64,000 nucleotides of DNA from Galeruca laticollis (lineage: Eukaryota; Arthropoda; Insecta; Coleoptera; Chrysomelidae): the NCBI GenBank assembly GCA_963921935.1, contig OY998177.1, positions 104,027,015-104,091,014 of the forward strand. Direction: 5' to 3'. Below, piece by piece: positions 10,071 to 21,240 of this stretch. Position 1 is the stretch's first letter. Each line of letters begins with the position of its first letter. Below the pieces are notes generated by a model. It was given only the letters and a program-made list of their open reading frames with translations, did no database searches and was not told the origin of the DNA. The position numbers were made by a program, and so were the translations under genes.

Positions 10071-12285
10071 AAGGGTGATTCTTCATAACTATTGGGACAT
10101 AGGCTAAGGATAGATTGTTTGGACCAACATATGGCGATAGGACCAAATATACCCCATTAAAATATTGCTATAGAAAAAGATAAAGAACGTTGAAGTTGAA
10201 TTTTTTTTTTTCGTTTTTTGCTAATAATTTCACTGTAAATTTATCGTTTGTTATCAAAATCGGCACAGAGGCATAATTTTATACAGGCAATATTATTTTA
10301 TGTATTATTTGACATTTTGTTTTAGGGGGAGCCTCGTGAAGGATTTCTGATGATGAAATTGACTGGTAACTTTTATTGACGAAATTTTTTAGTAATTTTT
10401 ATTAAAAAATATGACATAAACATCATTTCTACGTAATATTGGTACTCTTATTCAAACACGATATTCTCATTAGTTTTCGAGAAAAACGCAATTGAACAGT
10501 TCAGAGTATCGGAAGGGACAATAAAAAAACTTGTATCTTAAGACTTCTATTTCGACGATAAAGCATAAATAAAAACAATGTAACTTTTACCAACGTTAAA
10601 AAAGAGCAAACTAAAATTAAGTTCTCAATGTTCTACGTGACCTCCTCCAACTTCTATGCCTTTTCTAATTCTTTTAATAAAGGACTTTCGAAGTTCAAAG
10701 AACATATTATTACATCCCCTTATAAAGTTAGCCGCATTTTGTATTTTCCTCCAGATTTCGTCTCTCGAGTTAATTTCATTGGCATAAACTAAGGACTTCA
10801 TATGTCCCCAAACATAAAAATCAAGCGGGTTATACTCAGGACTTCTTGGTGTGCATTCAAAATCACTTCCCCTGCCAATCCATCGTTGAGGAAATATGTC
10901 ATTTAGATGATTTCTAACAACTAAAGGGAAATGGGGTGGAGCTCCATCCCGCATAAACCACATTCTATTTATTACAGCTAGTAACAGATTATTCAAATAT
11001 CACTAAAAGAATTTTGAAAAAATAAATAAATAAGAATCTCCATTTAAATTTGGAGGCAGAACATATGGCCCTAGTAGTTGGTCGCCTATAATGCCACACC
11101 AAATATTCAATTTAAACTCATGCTGGAAATGTCTTTCTTTCAGAGCATGCGAATTTTTTTCTTCCAATAATGGCTGTTTCGCCAATTAAATACCTCTCGT
11201 CTGATAAAAGTGGCTTCATAGGTGAACATAATATTCTTAATAAAATTTAGGTCATCATTATGCTTGTTGAGAATACGTTGGCAGAACTGTAACCGTCGTG
11301 GAAGATCTCTCGGAAGCAAATTTTGAACAGGAGTGAAGTGATAAAGGTGGAACTTTTCTTTTTTTAGAATTCTAACAATAGACGACTGACTTACTCTTGC
11401 TGCTGATGACAAATGACGTGAACTTACTGTAGGATTTTCATCTATTCGAACCAAAATTTCATCTTCTTGATTAGGTGAAATTTGTTTCGAACGACCACCT
11501 TGTGAAATGACTCAGTTTCACCCAAACGATGAAATAGATTTGAAAATGTTTTGTGATTTGATTGCCTTCTGCCTGGATATAACAATTCATACCTTCTGGC
11601 TGCAGAGCGCCCGCAAAAATGTTCTCGTGCGTATACACAAATCATATCCCACATTTCTTGATTCGTAAAATGATTGTGACGAGGCATTTCAATCGAAAAA
11701 GTATATGATAGCTTTAACGAATGCAACAATTGACTATAAGCTCGCTGCAAAAAATATTAACTGACAAGAAATGTCATTTACCAGCAACCATTTTCTGACA
11801 GTAGTCCAAAGCACACTTTTCATAAATGAAATAATATTTGAAATCCCCTTCCGATACTCTGAACTGTTCAATTGCGTTTTTCTCGAAAACGAATGAGAAT
11901 ATCGTGTTTGAATAGGAGTACTAATATTACGTAGAAATGATGTTTATGTCATACTTATTATTAAAAATCACTAAAAAGCTTCGTCAAAAAAAGTTACTAG
12001 TCAATTTCATCATCAGAAATCTTTCACGAGATTCCCTCTGTAACAAAATGTCAATTAATACATAAAATTATATTGCCTGTATAAAATTATGTCTCTGTGC
12101 CGATTTTGATAACAATCGGTAAATATACAGTGAAATTATTAGCATAAACGAAAAAAAAATCAACTTTAACGCCCTTTATCTTTTTCCACAGCAATATTTT
12201 ATTGAGGTATATTTGGTTCTGTCGCCATATTTTGGCCCAAACAATCTACCATTAGCGTATGTCCCAATAGTTATGAATCACCCTG
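10071..12285 (-). mobile_element. mariner (DD41D type) with about 450-bp TIRs
   Basis: The left arm (10071-10517) and right arm (about 11848-12285) are near-identical inverted repeats. Both start with (C/A)AGGGTGATTC and ATAACTATTGGGACATA, and both reach TCAGAGTATCGGAAGGG. TA flanks both ends (10069-10070, 12286-12287). Long TIRs around a central transposase make a 2.2-kb element. Confidence 0.85.
10625..11750 (-). pseudogene. mariner DD41D transposase, broken
   Basis: DNA-cleaving transposase of the surrounding mariner. The N-terminal helix-turn-helix (FTNQEMWDMICVYAREH, about 11620-11690) and second helix domain (SSRHLSSAARVSQSSIVRIL) are present. The first catalytic position reads FTYEATF where FTDEATF-type is expected, so Asp is replaced by Tyr. 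Then come FNWRNSHYW, FKLNIWCGIIGDQLLGPY, and the second Asp in MRDGAPPHF. The third is in NPLDFYVWG, with 41 residues between the last two. The C-terminus GGGHVEH is typical. Frame changes near 11450, 11160 and 10995 and the lost Asp make it inactive. Confidence 0.85.
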
Positions 12286-12592
12286 TATATATAAAGCTCG
12301 TAACAATATATGTTTTAGCTGATTTGGTCTGAAATTATGTCTAGAAGAATGTATTGTAATTATTTTTGGGCACAAAAAAAATTGTAAAAGTTATAAGCAA
12401 ATAAATATGAAAAAAGGTATTTAGTTTTTTGCGAATATTTCAAAAACTATGAGCAGCAGAGAAATTTTAAAAATAGGTTCTTAAAGAGGAGGAAATTTGC
12501 TTCTCGAAACTTCTCCATAATTTCAATTTTATACTGAAAATAGGCCTACCCGCGTCACCTGCGGGATAAGGACGAAGAGTCTGAAGGGAGTA
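12286..12592. other. Unannotated spacer between two transposons
   Basis: AT-rich on the left, with a short GC-rich patch (ACCCGCGTCACCTGCGGG, a small hairpin, near 12548-12565). No gene seen. Confidence 0.5.
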
Positions 12593-12616
12593 GGGGAAAC
12601 CGGGGCTAAATGTCAC
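12593..12616. repeat. Left TIR of the pogo-like element
   Basis: Pairs with 15358-15381 as an inverted repeat sharing the core ACCGGGGCT. Short GTGACA/GTCAC motifs recur just inside both ends (12610, 12685, 12773, 14970) and may be binding sites. Confidence 0.8.
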
Positions 12617-12920
12617 AAAATTAGGTTGTTAATTTTTTGTGAAACCATTTTTAATCCCAGCAAAGTTATTTCTGGTGCACTTTGTCACTCTGTTATTTGA
12701 CTATACAAAGTGACTAAAAATGTATTTATAAATAACGCGAATTTATTAATTTTTTTGCAAAACGTAAACTGTGACATCTTGCCCCCATTATGGGGCACGT
12801 TTTCTCACGGAAAGGGATGAAAAGTCACGCAGATATCAGGTTAGATTTTATTTAAAAAAGCTCAAAAATACAGATAAAAAAAACAAATAATACATTATAT
12901 TATGCTCTATTCCAATTTTG

Positions 12921-14915
12921 TTATTCAGTGTCGTCATCTTCACAGTTCTGACAGACGTACCACGGTGTACCGGGAGTGCACAGTTCATGGGCCCATAGCT
13001 TACAGACTGTACATTGAACCAAAACTTCTTTTGGTGAACTATTGGAAAATGGTTCCAAGCAGACAAGACAAAAACTTTCTTTATCCTCGTCCTCTGATTC
13101 TTCAGGGGACTTCTTTTTAGCACTTTTATGGTATTTTCCCTTTTTATTTTTTTTATTTGACACTCTTATATTTCCTGTTAAATTTTCCTTAACACTTTTT
13201 CTCTTAGCAAACTCCGCCTCAAGAGCCTCTTTCTCTGGCGTATCAGTTAGTACCGCCGACTCCCTTTTCTTTCTATTTGACCCTTTGTTTCTTGCAGCTG
13301 AAATTTAAGGTAACTGTTATTTAAAATGTGTCCTCACCTGATTTTGGTAAAAATCTTACCTGCTTTGGGGGCAAGGGCCTTATATCTGAGACACTAAATA
13401 TACTTTCCTTAGGCCCAGAATGTTGAGTATGGTTTGGGATTTTTTCTAAGGATGAGCCACTAGGACGAGGCTGCTGAGTGTCGTGAAGTTCTGTGTTTGC
13501 AGGTTCTGACACAGTTGTTGCCTATTTCAAGAACAACAAATTATTGCAGAATAATTTTAAGATACTCAGGTAACTAACTTACTTGTTAACATTTCGTCAA
13601 CTGTTGGTTCATCAGTTTGGAATGAAATTCCACTGGTCCCGGGCTTTGGACTTTCGAGATCTGGTTCCTGATTTTCTTGGTGCAAGTCTCTGTCTGTTAC
13701 TTTACATGGGCTAAATTCTGTTTCATCAAATACATTTTGGTTGTAGGGAAATATCCCTGATACACGAAATCCGGATTGTATATTTTTTGGTGTTGCGGCT
13801 AGGGGATAGCTTTGAGCAACTATAACTGGAATATCATATATCGTCATCGTTTGACCGGGATGATTCATCATCCACGCATCGCAAGCATTATTGTACAGTT
13901 TTTTGAACGGACCATAAACTGACCTATCAAGAGGCTTCAACTTGTGCGAGCAGTGGGGAGGAAAAGATACCATAACTATGCCACTTTCCTTAGCCAACTC
14001 AAGTCCCTCGATAGAAAGATGCGACTGATGATTATCAAGAAGTAACAGACAGGGGTGCTTTTTGGAACATTTTGAAAATTTAATGAAATGTCTCAAAAAT
14101 AGCACAAAATTTTCTTCTATCATCCAGCCACTTCGATTAGCTGTTCCCGCACATCCTGATGGTTCAGATGTTAGCCAAAATTCTCTAAAATGCACTCTTG
14201 GAAATATAAAGAATGGCGGGATGCTATTTCCCAAAGCAGATACGGCACAGACCACTGTGACGAGGGTTCCACGTTCCCCAGAAGTTATGGATCCGACTTG
14301 TTTAAATCCTTTTCTAGGCACTACTTTACAAGGCTTCTGAACAGTGGTCACCCCCGTCTCGTCCATATTCCAGATTGAGGATGGATCAAAGTTATATTTT
14401 TTTAAAACTTTTTCCAGATTTGTAAAAAAGCTGTTCACATTTGCTTGGTTAAAATTTGTTGTGCGTGCGAAACTTGTTGGTTCTGGAGTGCGAAGAGATA
14501 AATATTTGTTTCTCTTTAAAAAGTCAGGTCCAGCCATTTGATCCCTTTTCCAAGGCTCGGGAACAGCTATTTTATTGGCAATGGCAAACTGGAATGCAAG
14601 CTTACTAATTTCCTTAGGACAAAGTTCGAAATAAATATTTGCTGATTCGAGTAGGTATGTTTTTAAGTCCATTTCCATTTCTCGGCTTAATACCATGCGA
14701 GGTTTGCCATATCCCACGTCTATATTTAACTGATCTTGATTAAGGTCCTCTGCTGAAAGCTTTTTGCAATAGCGCCCCACTGTTTTATAATTTAAATCAA
14801 AATTTCTTGCTGCTTGCCTAATAGAAATATTTTCATTTTTTACTTGTAACACCGCTTTCCTTATTGTTTCCTTATCAAAACTCCCTCGAACTGTTCTTTT
14901 TCTGTATTCGCGCAC
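12921..14915 (-). CDS. pogo-like transposase with C-terminal PHD finger, three exons
   Basis: Exons 14915-13583, 13505-13338 and 13297-12921 total 1878 nt in one frame (625 codons plus stop). Intron 1 (13506-13582) starts GTAAGT and ends GTCAG. Intron 2 (13298-13337) is 40 bp, starts GTGAGG and ends TTTCAG. Domains: psq helix-turn-helix at residues 8-52; DDE with Asp185 (NMDETG), Asp294 (LLLDNHQSH) and Asp330 (LKPLD); a Ser/Pro-rich linker; a basic stretch; and a C4HC3 PHD finger (CLVC, VQCTVC, AHELC, CQNC) near the end. The first codon of this frame is GTG with a stop just upstream. Either an ATG mutated, or a short 5' exon (15030-15013, MAGPFG) joins through a 94-bp intron ending TTTTTAG at 14919. 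No stop breaks the catalytic region. Confidence 0.85.
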
Positions 14916-15357
14916 CGTCTAAAAATTAAATCCGATTCAGAGGTTTACTTCTTTTAATATCGGTGTAAAAAGTCACATATGACAACTGACCCCACAACGT
15001 GAGACAAGTTACCCCAAACGGTCCTGCCATTTTCTTTCTAAAATAACTACCTAACCTAATTTTATTAATTAGTAAATTTATAGTGACTTTTTGAAGAAAA
15101 CCTAAGGGTATCATAAATATAACACAGCATTTTTAAATTCTGGCACTGCGATAAAATATACGGTTTGTATTATTAATCCAAAAAATTACTTACATTGGCT
15201 TTTTCCGGTAATTCACTTATAAACATATACACATGCGACTTATACGAATGGCGAATATGGCGGAACTAACTAGCATTGAAATAGTTCCTGGCGTATGGAT
15301 ATGACGACGTTGCCATATTACCTTTGCGCAGGAAAGGGTTTGTGACTTTAAACCCGT

Positions 15358-15381
15358 GAGACTTTAAGCCCCGGTCTCCCC
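15358..15381. repeat. Right TIR of the pogo-like element
   Basis: Inverted partner of 12593-12616. The plus strand ends GCCCCGGTCTCCCC. Confidence 0.8.
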
Positions 15382-15675
15382 AAGGTCACATAAAATAATT
15401 TTTTTAAAGTATCAAATATTAATTTGAAAATGTTCAAAAATTATGGTATATGCTTAACACTTCAAACAATTTATTTCTGTTGAAAATAAATCTGAAAGTG
15501 AATTTTTCAAAACGCTAGGCGATTGATAAATAACAAAATTTTACTGGATCGCTTTTCGTTGAAGGCAACAAAATAATTAGCCAATAAATATATCGCCTTC
15601 ATGGAGCCTTTGTTATTTTTCTATTTGATAAGATCACCTCATAAAAGTTCGAAAAATTGTAATTTTGTTTATATA

Positions 15676-16252
15676 CAGGGTGTTTCGTAAGTAATCTAAA
15701 ATCTTGTAGTGGGCGCATCGTCACTCCATTTTACGACGAAAAGTTCTTATAAACATGTGTGGTAAGTCTTGTCGTTAATAAGATACAGGGTGTTGAATTG
15801 TTTTTTTTATTTCAAATTTGATGTTTTATAACTCGGTTTGTTATGCTGGTGGAAAAATGCTGTAATTTTTATGATTGTATTTACTCCCCTCTTTCGATTT
15901 TTACTAATTTCATTCTTTCCAATTCATAAACGTGGTCGCCACGAATTTTTTTAGGGTGATTTTTAATAAAAAATTTTAGGCAAATTAGGCGGCTACGTTT
16001 ATGAATTGGAAAGAGTGAAATTAGTAAAAATCCAAAGAGGGGAGTAAGTACACCCATAAAAAAATAAGGCACTTCTCCACCGGCATTACAAACCGAGTTA
16101 TAAAACATTTAATTTCAAATAATAAAACAATTCAACTCCCTGTATCTCATTAACGACAAGACTTATCACACATGTTTATAAGAACTTTTCGTCTTAAAAT
16201 GGAGTGACGAAGTACCCACTACAATATTTTAGATTACTTAGGAAACACCCTG
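15676..16252. mobile_element. Foldback MITE, Tc1/mariner-type
   Basis: A 577-bp near-perfect palindrome. It starts CAGGGTGTTTCGTAAGTAAT after TA (15674-15675) and ends with the complement before TA (16253-16254). The arms pair almost to the centre, through the CAGGGTGTTGAATTG, AACTCGGTTTG and TCATAAACGT blocks, leaving a spacer of roughly 60 bp around 15935-15990. No coding capacity. TA flanks and CAGGGTG tips suggest mobilisation by a mariner-like transposase. Confidence 0.85.
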
Positions 16253-16258
16253 TATACA

Positions 16259-16450
16259 CAGGGTGTTTTCAAACGTCACTTACAACGTTTGCATGTAGAT
16301 ACCTCTCGTAAAATTGGACAAGATAATATACGGAATTAGGGGTCCAACCCATTTACTTTTCGAAAAACAGGGTGTTAAAGTTATGAAAAATATAATGATT
16401 GTCACAGTCTAAATTGATCATTAAGTCTTGCTAAACGCTCATTCGAATAA
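16259..16450 (+). mobile_element. Terminal fragment of another CAGGGTG-type transposon
   Basis: CAGGGTGTTTTCAAACGTCA follows the MITE within a few bases, and CAGGGTGTTAAAGTTATG occurs again at 16370. This looks like one end of a different Tc1/mariner-type element. I could not find its opposite end. Confidence 0.35.
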
Positions 16451-19271
16451 CTTCTCTATATCGATTACGTCGTAATCATAATATCTAAATGATACCTTTA
16501 TCAAAACTGAGTTACTACTGTGTTTATTATAGTAATTATCATCACATTCACCATATTAGCAAGGTTGTTTCAATGTTGATGTTTTTTTTATCAATAAGTT
16601 AACTCCAATTGTTATTCTATTCTATTTAATTAAAATACCTCACAATTACATTTAATTTAGAGTTCACTTATCGTACTGTTTATATCTAAGTTTCGATTTT
16701 TTTTGCTGTAACTACTTTTCTTTTAACCATATTATTTTTGTCAATAGAATATTGTTGGTAACTAAAAATTATCGATTGTTGAATTTACTAACCTCTTTCA
16801 TATTATTTAGCAAACTCACAGACGAACTTAATCCATATCTAATGTAAATTTTGTATATAATATTGTTATTTGTCTTTGTTAGCAAATCCATAGTTGTTTC
16901 CAGGTGGTAATTCGAAAAATCTCTTGTGAATAACTGGGGTATGTTTATTTATAAACTTCTCTATGTGGTATTCGGCACTAACATTCTCTATTGATATGTA
17001 TATTAGGCTGTTTAGTCTGAAATTGGGAAAATACAAATAATATTAACAAAAATGAAAGATATTTTGGTTGAGAGTTGGAGTGTATCGACTTTTGATTGTC
17101 TCCACTTCTGGTTTCAGGTTACTGACCTGATAATCCCGGTGGGTTTTGCTCTGTTTCACTTCATTTTCCAGTACTTAAGTTGATATTTGATAATTCTAAT
17201 TTCTTAATTAAATTCAGACACATGACGAACACTTCGTTTTAATGTCTAGGTCAACATGTGAATAAACACTTGGTGGAGGCAACTTTTATATCACTTTTCA
17301 CCCTGGTGAACAACTCCGGTTATTGAGCGCTTGTTTTGTCCAGGAGATCACAATCTTCGAGTAAAGAATCCTAAGTATGTTTATTTATAACAAAATATAA
17401 TCTTTATATCGGTTCTATTTGCCGTGATGGTGTGCGCTATGAACACATGTTCTTCCCTCTGCTCACAGTTGCCGATTGTTGTTGAATTTATCGAAAATCC
17501 ATGCCTTTTATAGTTCATTCCTTAATTTAATTCAATTGGATGTCCATCCGATTTATTCTGGTTGTTAGCTGAAAATTAAGTTTTGCACCGGAGTTTAGTT
17601 TTACGCATGTGGTATTTTGGCAACGATCCTGGTGCGAAATTTGGGAAATTCTTTTTCTTTCCGGCCATCTTTCACCACAGAAAGCATATTGAAGAGTGGT
17701 TAGAGTTTTTAATCAAAAATTTTATTATCCAAATTGTATGGGATTTGATTGAAACTCCTTCTATCAATTCAGTTAGCTCATCTTTTCATTTATCTTGGCT
17801 ATTTTCTTAATTCTTTTGAGAAGATTTTATTGATAATACTACTACGTAGGATTTTTTGCCGTTCTTCAGGTAAGCTATTCATATTTTATAACTGAATAGT
17901 AATTTTCTCGATTCTGCTTGTTATGCTAAATTCAGCGTTTTATTTATTTTGCTTTCTTCCTATTAGAATTTTATGGTGGATAATCGAATCCCGTTTTTTT
18001 GGACTTGTCGATTCGATTCCAGACACTCAGTGGTTACATCCCGTCTTTGACTTGGATACCTTATTTAGTTATTTCGTTGTTGAATCGTTTGGACAAGCGC
18101 AAGCATAATATAAAAAACCCCCCTGGCCAGAGGTGAGTTAAGTTTTTTTAATGATTATTGTTTACCACTTCTTCTATTTTGCTAATTGATTTGAGTTTAA
18201 ATTGACTTGATATTTGATTTCTTAATTAATGTTTATTTCTCAATTGTCAATATTAAATAGTTTTTTTGTTGTGCCATAGTTTGTCAACGACGACATGGGC
18301 GGGGGTCAATGTTTTCGTAAACTTTTTTTGCTTCCTTTTTTTTACAAATGGGGATCAAATGATTTGTGTAATATAATAATCAATAGGTATTGGACTTCTT
18401 TTAACTGATGTGTTTATAATCACAATGATTTAATTTACTTATTTTCTGTGATTATTCCATTTAGCTTTTTGAATATAATTAAGTAATTCGATAATTATTT
18501 TGTACAATTATTATGAAAGTATCCTCCGTTTTCCCTGTATCTTGTGTTGAGATATTAGAGATTTTCTATGTTTTCTTCTCTAGGGTTTTTTTTCGGCGAC
18601 AAATTTGCCTTGACATTGACTGCAATACCCAGTGCTTCACGCCCTCCAGTTTCCCATAATTCAGCGATTCTCAGGGACAAGCGGAAATCAGCTAAGTCTA
18701 CTTTATTATAAATCTTTGTTTGTTTCGTAGTTTGTTCATTTTCCCTCTTTAATTTTCCTAGTAGGCCAGTCGAGGCCATAGTTATTATTGCGCACTCATT
18801 ATTTTACTTAAGGCTAATTATTAAAGTTAAGTTGACTTGTTCAACACTTGATCACGTTGCGGTTTATAGCTTTAAAGATATTATTATAATGAAAAAAACT
18901 TATTGTAACTTCAACACCTATATCTTTCTTTATTTCTATGTTTCTTACCTATTTTTATCAAATTGGTGACATTTGAAGAGAATGTGTTTTACTTGGCAGA
19001 CTGTCCAGGAGGCATTAATTACTTCGATCCCCCCCCCTTTTTTGGAGTGACCTTGTAGTTCACGGTGGCTTGTAGAGTATCGACCAGTTCGTGATCAATT
19101 AGAGACTTCCAGTTTAGTCGGTAAGCTGGTGGCGCCGAACCTACTTACAGAATACTCCCTAGCCGGTGTTGCTCGCACCTTTTTAAACCACTGGTCGGTA
19201 CTATAGCATAGCCTATTGATCCTGCTAATTTGCCTTTAGTCTAAATTCAATTTAGTTTCTAAATTTTGTTA

Positions 19272-19273
<2 letters not shown>
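16451..19273. other. About 2.8 kb without recognisable genes
   Basis: Short ORFs only. Noted: a polyC/polyT tract at 19028-19042 and a TGGCGCCGAACC block at 19130-19141 that resembles a primer-binding site of LTR elements, but no LTR pair could be identified by eye. It could be a decayed LTR element or unique intergenic DNA. Confidence 0.4.

Positions 19274-19312
<39 letters not shown>
19274..19312. repeat. TA microsatellite
   Basis: An uninterrupted TA run of about 39 bases at the edge of a mariner-like relic. Confidence 0.9.
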
Positions 19313-19315
<3 letters not shown>

Positions 19316-20240
19316 AACAGTTGGTCTTCATACCACCTGTAGAAATTCAAGAAAAGAAAACTTCTCAAGAAAATAGTGCGTGGCATGTTTTAATTTGATA
19401 ACTTTAAAATGGATGAATATATTGACATTTGGCATTTTTAAATGTAAAAGGGCAAATTTTGATGGAAAAACATGTTTCAATTCTTGATCCAGTGGTGTAC
19501 ATTTGGAATAATATGTCACCTTTCTCCTCCCATTTTTCACGCCACTGGCATTTGAAGCTATTTTCATTTGATCTTGTATTTCTCAATAGTTTTCACGTGA
19601 AAAACGCATAACCTTCACATATCAAAAAATTTGTAGTTATCAAGATATTTAATGTTTTTATGAACTCTGCAAGATCACTTTTTAATGAAAAAATAAAAAA
19701 AATATTTTTCATGAATATTTTTAATAACTACCAAACTACTAATGGTTAGAATATGTAACAGGAACTGATTTGTGAAACAGCAATGCATATAAAACATTGA
19801 TAGAGGATTGTTGAAAATACTTTTCAAAACTTGTGATTTCATCAACAAAAGAATTAATGACAATAAAAAATAAGATAATTAGAAAGTTAAATAATATCCC
19901 ATACAAATATTATTTCTAACTAAGCAGCCAACAAATTACAAAAGATGTTCGAAATTTTGTCCATTTACATTTACACATATTCTGCAACGTTTTCTCATTG
20001 AAAATCGCATACCTTGGAAAGACTGGCGATTGCCCGAATCTTAGAGTAATAATAGACTAGAAAGGGCTATTCATTCATAAACACGTTTCTTTTTGCGGCC
20101 AACAATTTTAAACGCCAGTAGTGAAGTGATGAATCAATTACATAAAGTAGGGATGGTATTGTAGATACATGGGCTTGGTAATTTCGGCTGGTTTTCTGAC
20201 AAACTTGGCACCGACGAGCCATGATAATCCAAAAACATTA
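19313..20240 (-). pseudogene. mariner-like relic, C-terminal end only
   Basis: At 19995-19936 on the minus strand the translation MRKRCRICVNVNGQNFEHLL and a stop match the R...C....G..FEHLL ending of mariner transposases. The 600 bp downstream would then be the 3' UTR and long TIR, ending near the TA run with AGGTGGTATGAAGACC. An upstream block near 20220 (MARRCQVCQKTSRNY) is open but not recognisable as transposase. No catalytic motif is left, so the element is internally deleted or badly decayed. Confidence 0.4.
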
Positions 20241-20759
20241 AATTAATTAACTTGAAATTTTATTTTGTCACTTAAAGTCTTGAAAAACACATCAAAACGA
20301 AAGAACTCAATGTTTAATCTCTAGTCGTAATGGCGCTCGTATGAACATAACACGTTTGACATTATTTACTACAATACTACGGCGTGTTTGAAATGATCGT
20401 CGATAACACTCTGACGATATTTGCATCTTTCTTTATATGGTAATTAAACAAGGAAAAAACTACTAAATAGATTACTATTGACACATTAAACAGGTACTTA
20501 AATTTTGAGCAATGTTGCCACTTTTAGTTATACCCATAAAGGTATCTAAGGATACAACAAATACTAGTTTAAAATTTATATAAGAATATGCCTTTATTAA
20601 ATAAAATTGAGTATCATTAATTGATTTTAAAAGCAGCGACTCAAATGCATAAATTAGAATGACGTTTTATTTATTTGCATAACTTTTTAACAAATTTTCA
20701 ATTAAACTTCTAATTTCTTTTTTCCCGCAACGCGCACACAAATTTTACATAAAAGACAG
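20241..20759. other. No gene seen
   Basis: AT-rich DNA between a mariner-like relic and a Penelope-like fragment. It may include the far end of the mariner relic. Confidence 0.4.
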
Positions 20760-21240
20760 ATCCACTACACTAGCTCCTCTTACGTACATTGCAATACCAT
20801 ATACAAATCAACTCTCAGAAAAAGTAAACTATATATTATCTAAACAAAATATGAAGGTTTGTCATAAGACACAAAATACTTTATCACCATTGTTCTCAAA
20901 GTTAAGAAGTGAAATGAAAACGTCAAAAAAATGAAGCATCATATGTCCCAAAAGTATATACGTATGACAACCCAACATCTTGAAAATAGACTTAATGGCC
21001 ATAAATATACAAAAAATGCCTCTACTGTGCTTCATAAACATGTAAAAAATGAAAAACGTAAATAAGACTTTAATAATACTAAAATATTAGCCCAAGATTC
21101 TAATTACAAAAAATGAACAATAAAAGAGAATATACATATAAAAAAGGAGAACAATGCAGTTAACGATAAACAATATATTAAATATACTATAATTTACTGT
21201 AATGATAATATTGACTTTATGAATGTCCCTTGTATAATGT
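20760..21240 (+). pseudogene. Penelope-like element, RT tail and GIY-YIG remnant
   Basis: The plus strand from about 20771 reads APLTYIAIPYTNQLSEKVNY, then ILSKQNMKVCHKTQNTLSPL and FSKLRSEMKTSKK, the RT-endonuclease linker of Penelope-like retroelements. After a frame change near 20940 it reads MTTQHLENRLNGHKY and TKNASTVLHKHVKNEK, the second half of the GIY-YIG endonuclease. The first GIY/YIG half has decayed into this junction. Stops at 20932 and 21064 region confirm inactivity. A different lineage from the two minus-strand Penelope copies at 35.9 and 50/55 kb. Confidence 0.65.

Larger units (their letters stand above)
12593..15381 (-). mobile_element. pogo-like DNA transposon with both termini
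   Basis: The left terminus GGGGAAACCGGGGCTAAATG starts at 12593 after TA (12591-12592). The right terminus, read on the minus strand from 15381, is GGGGAGACCGGGGCTTAAAG. Next to it is AA where TA is expected, one change. The TIRs match at about 18 of the first 21 bases. The 2.79-kb interior holds a single multi-exon transposase gene on the minus strand that appears open throughout. It is the best-preserved element in the window. Confidence 0.9.

Noticed and set aside
13042..13308. Plus-strand ORF opposite the PHD finger
   Set aside because: The minus strand gives a complete C4HC3 finger in a spliced frame; the plus-strand frame is hydrophobic noise.
20100..20240. MARRCQVCQKTSRNY block as a zinc-finger gene
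   Set aside because: Only one Cys pair, a short frame that ends within 50 codons, and it sits inside a probable mariner relic.
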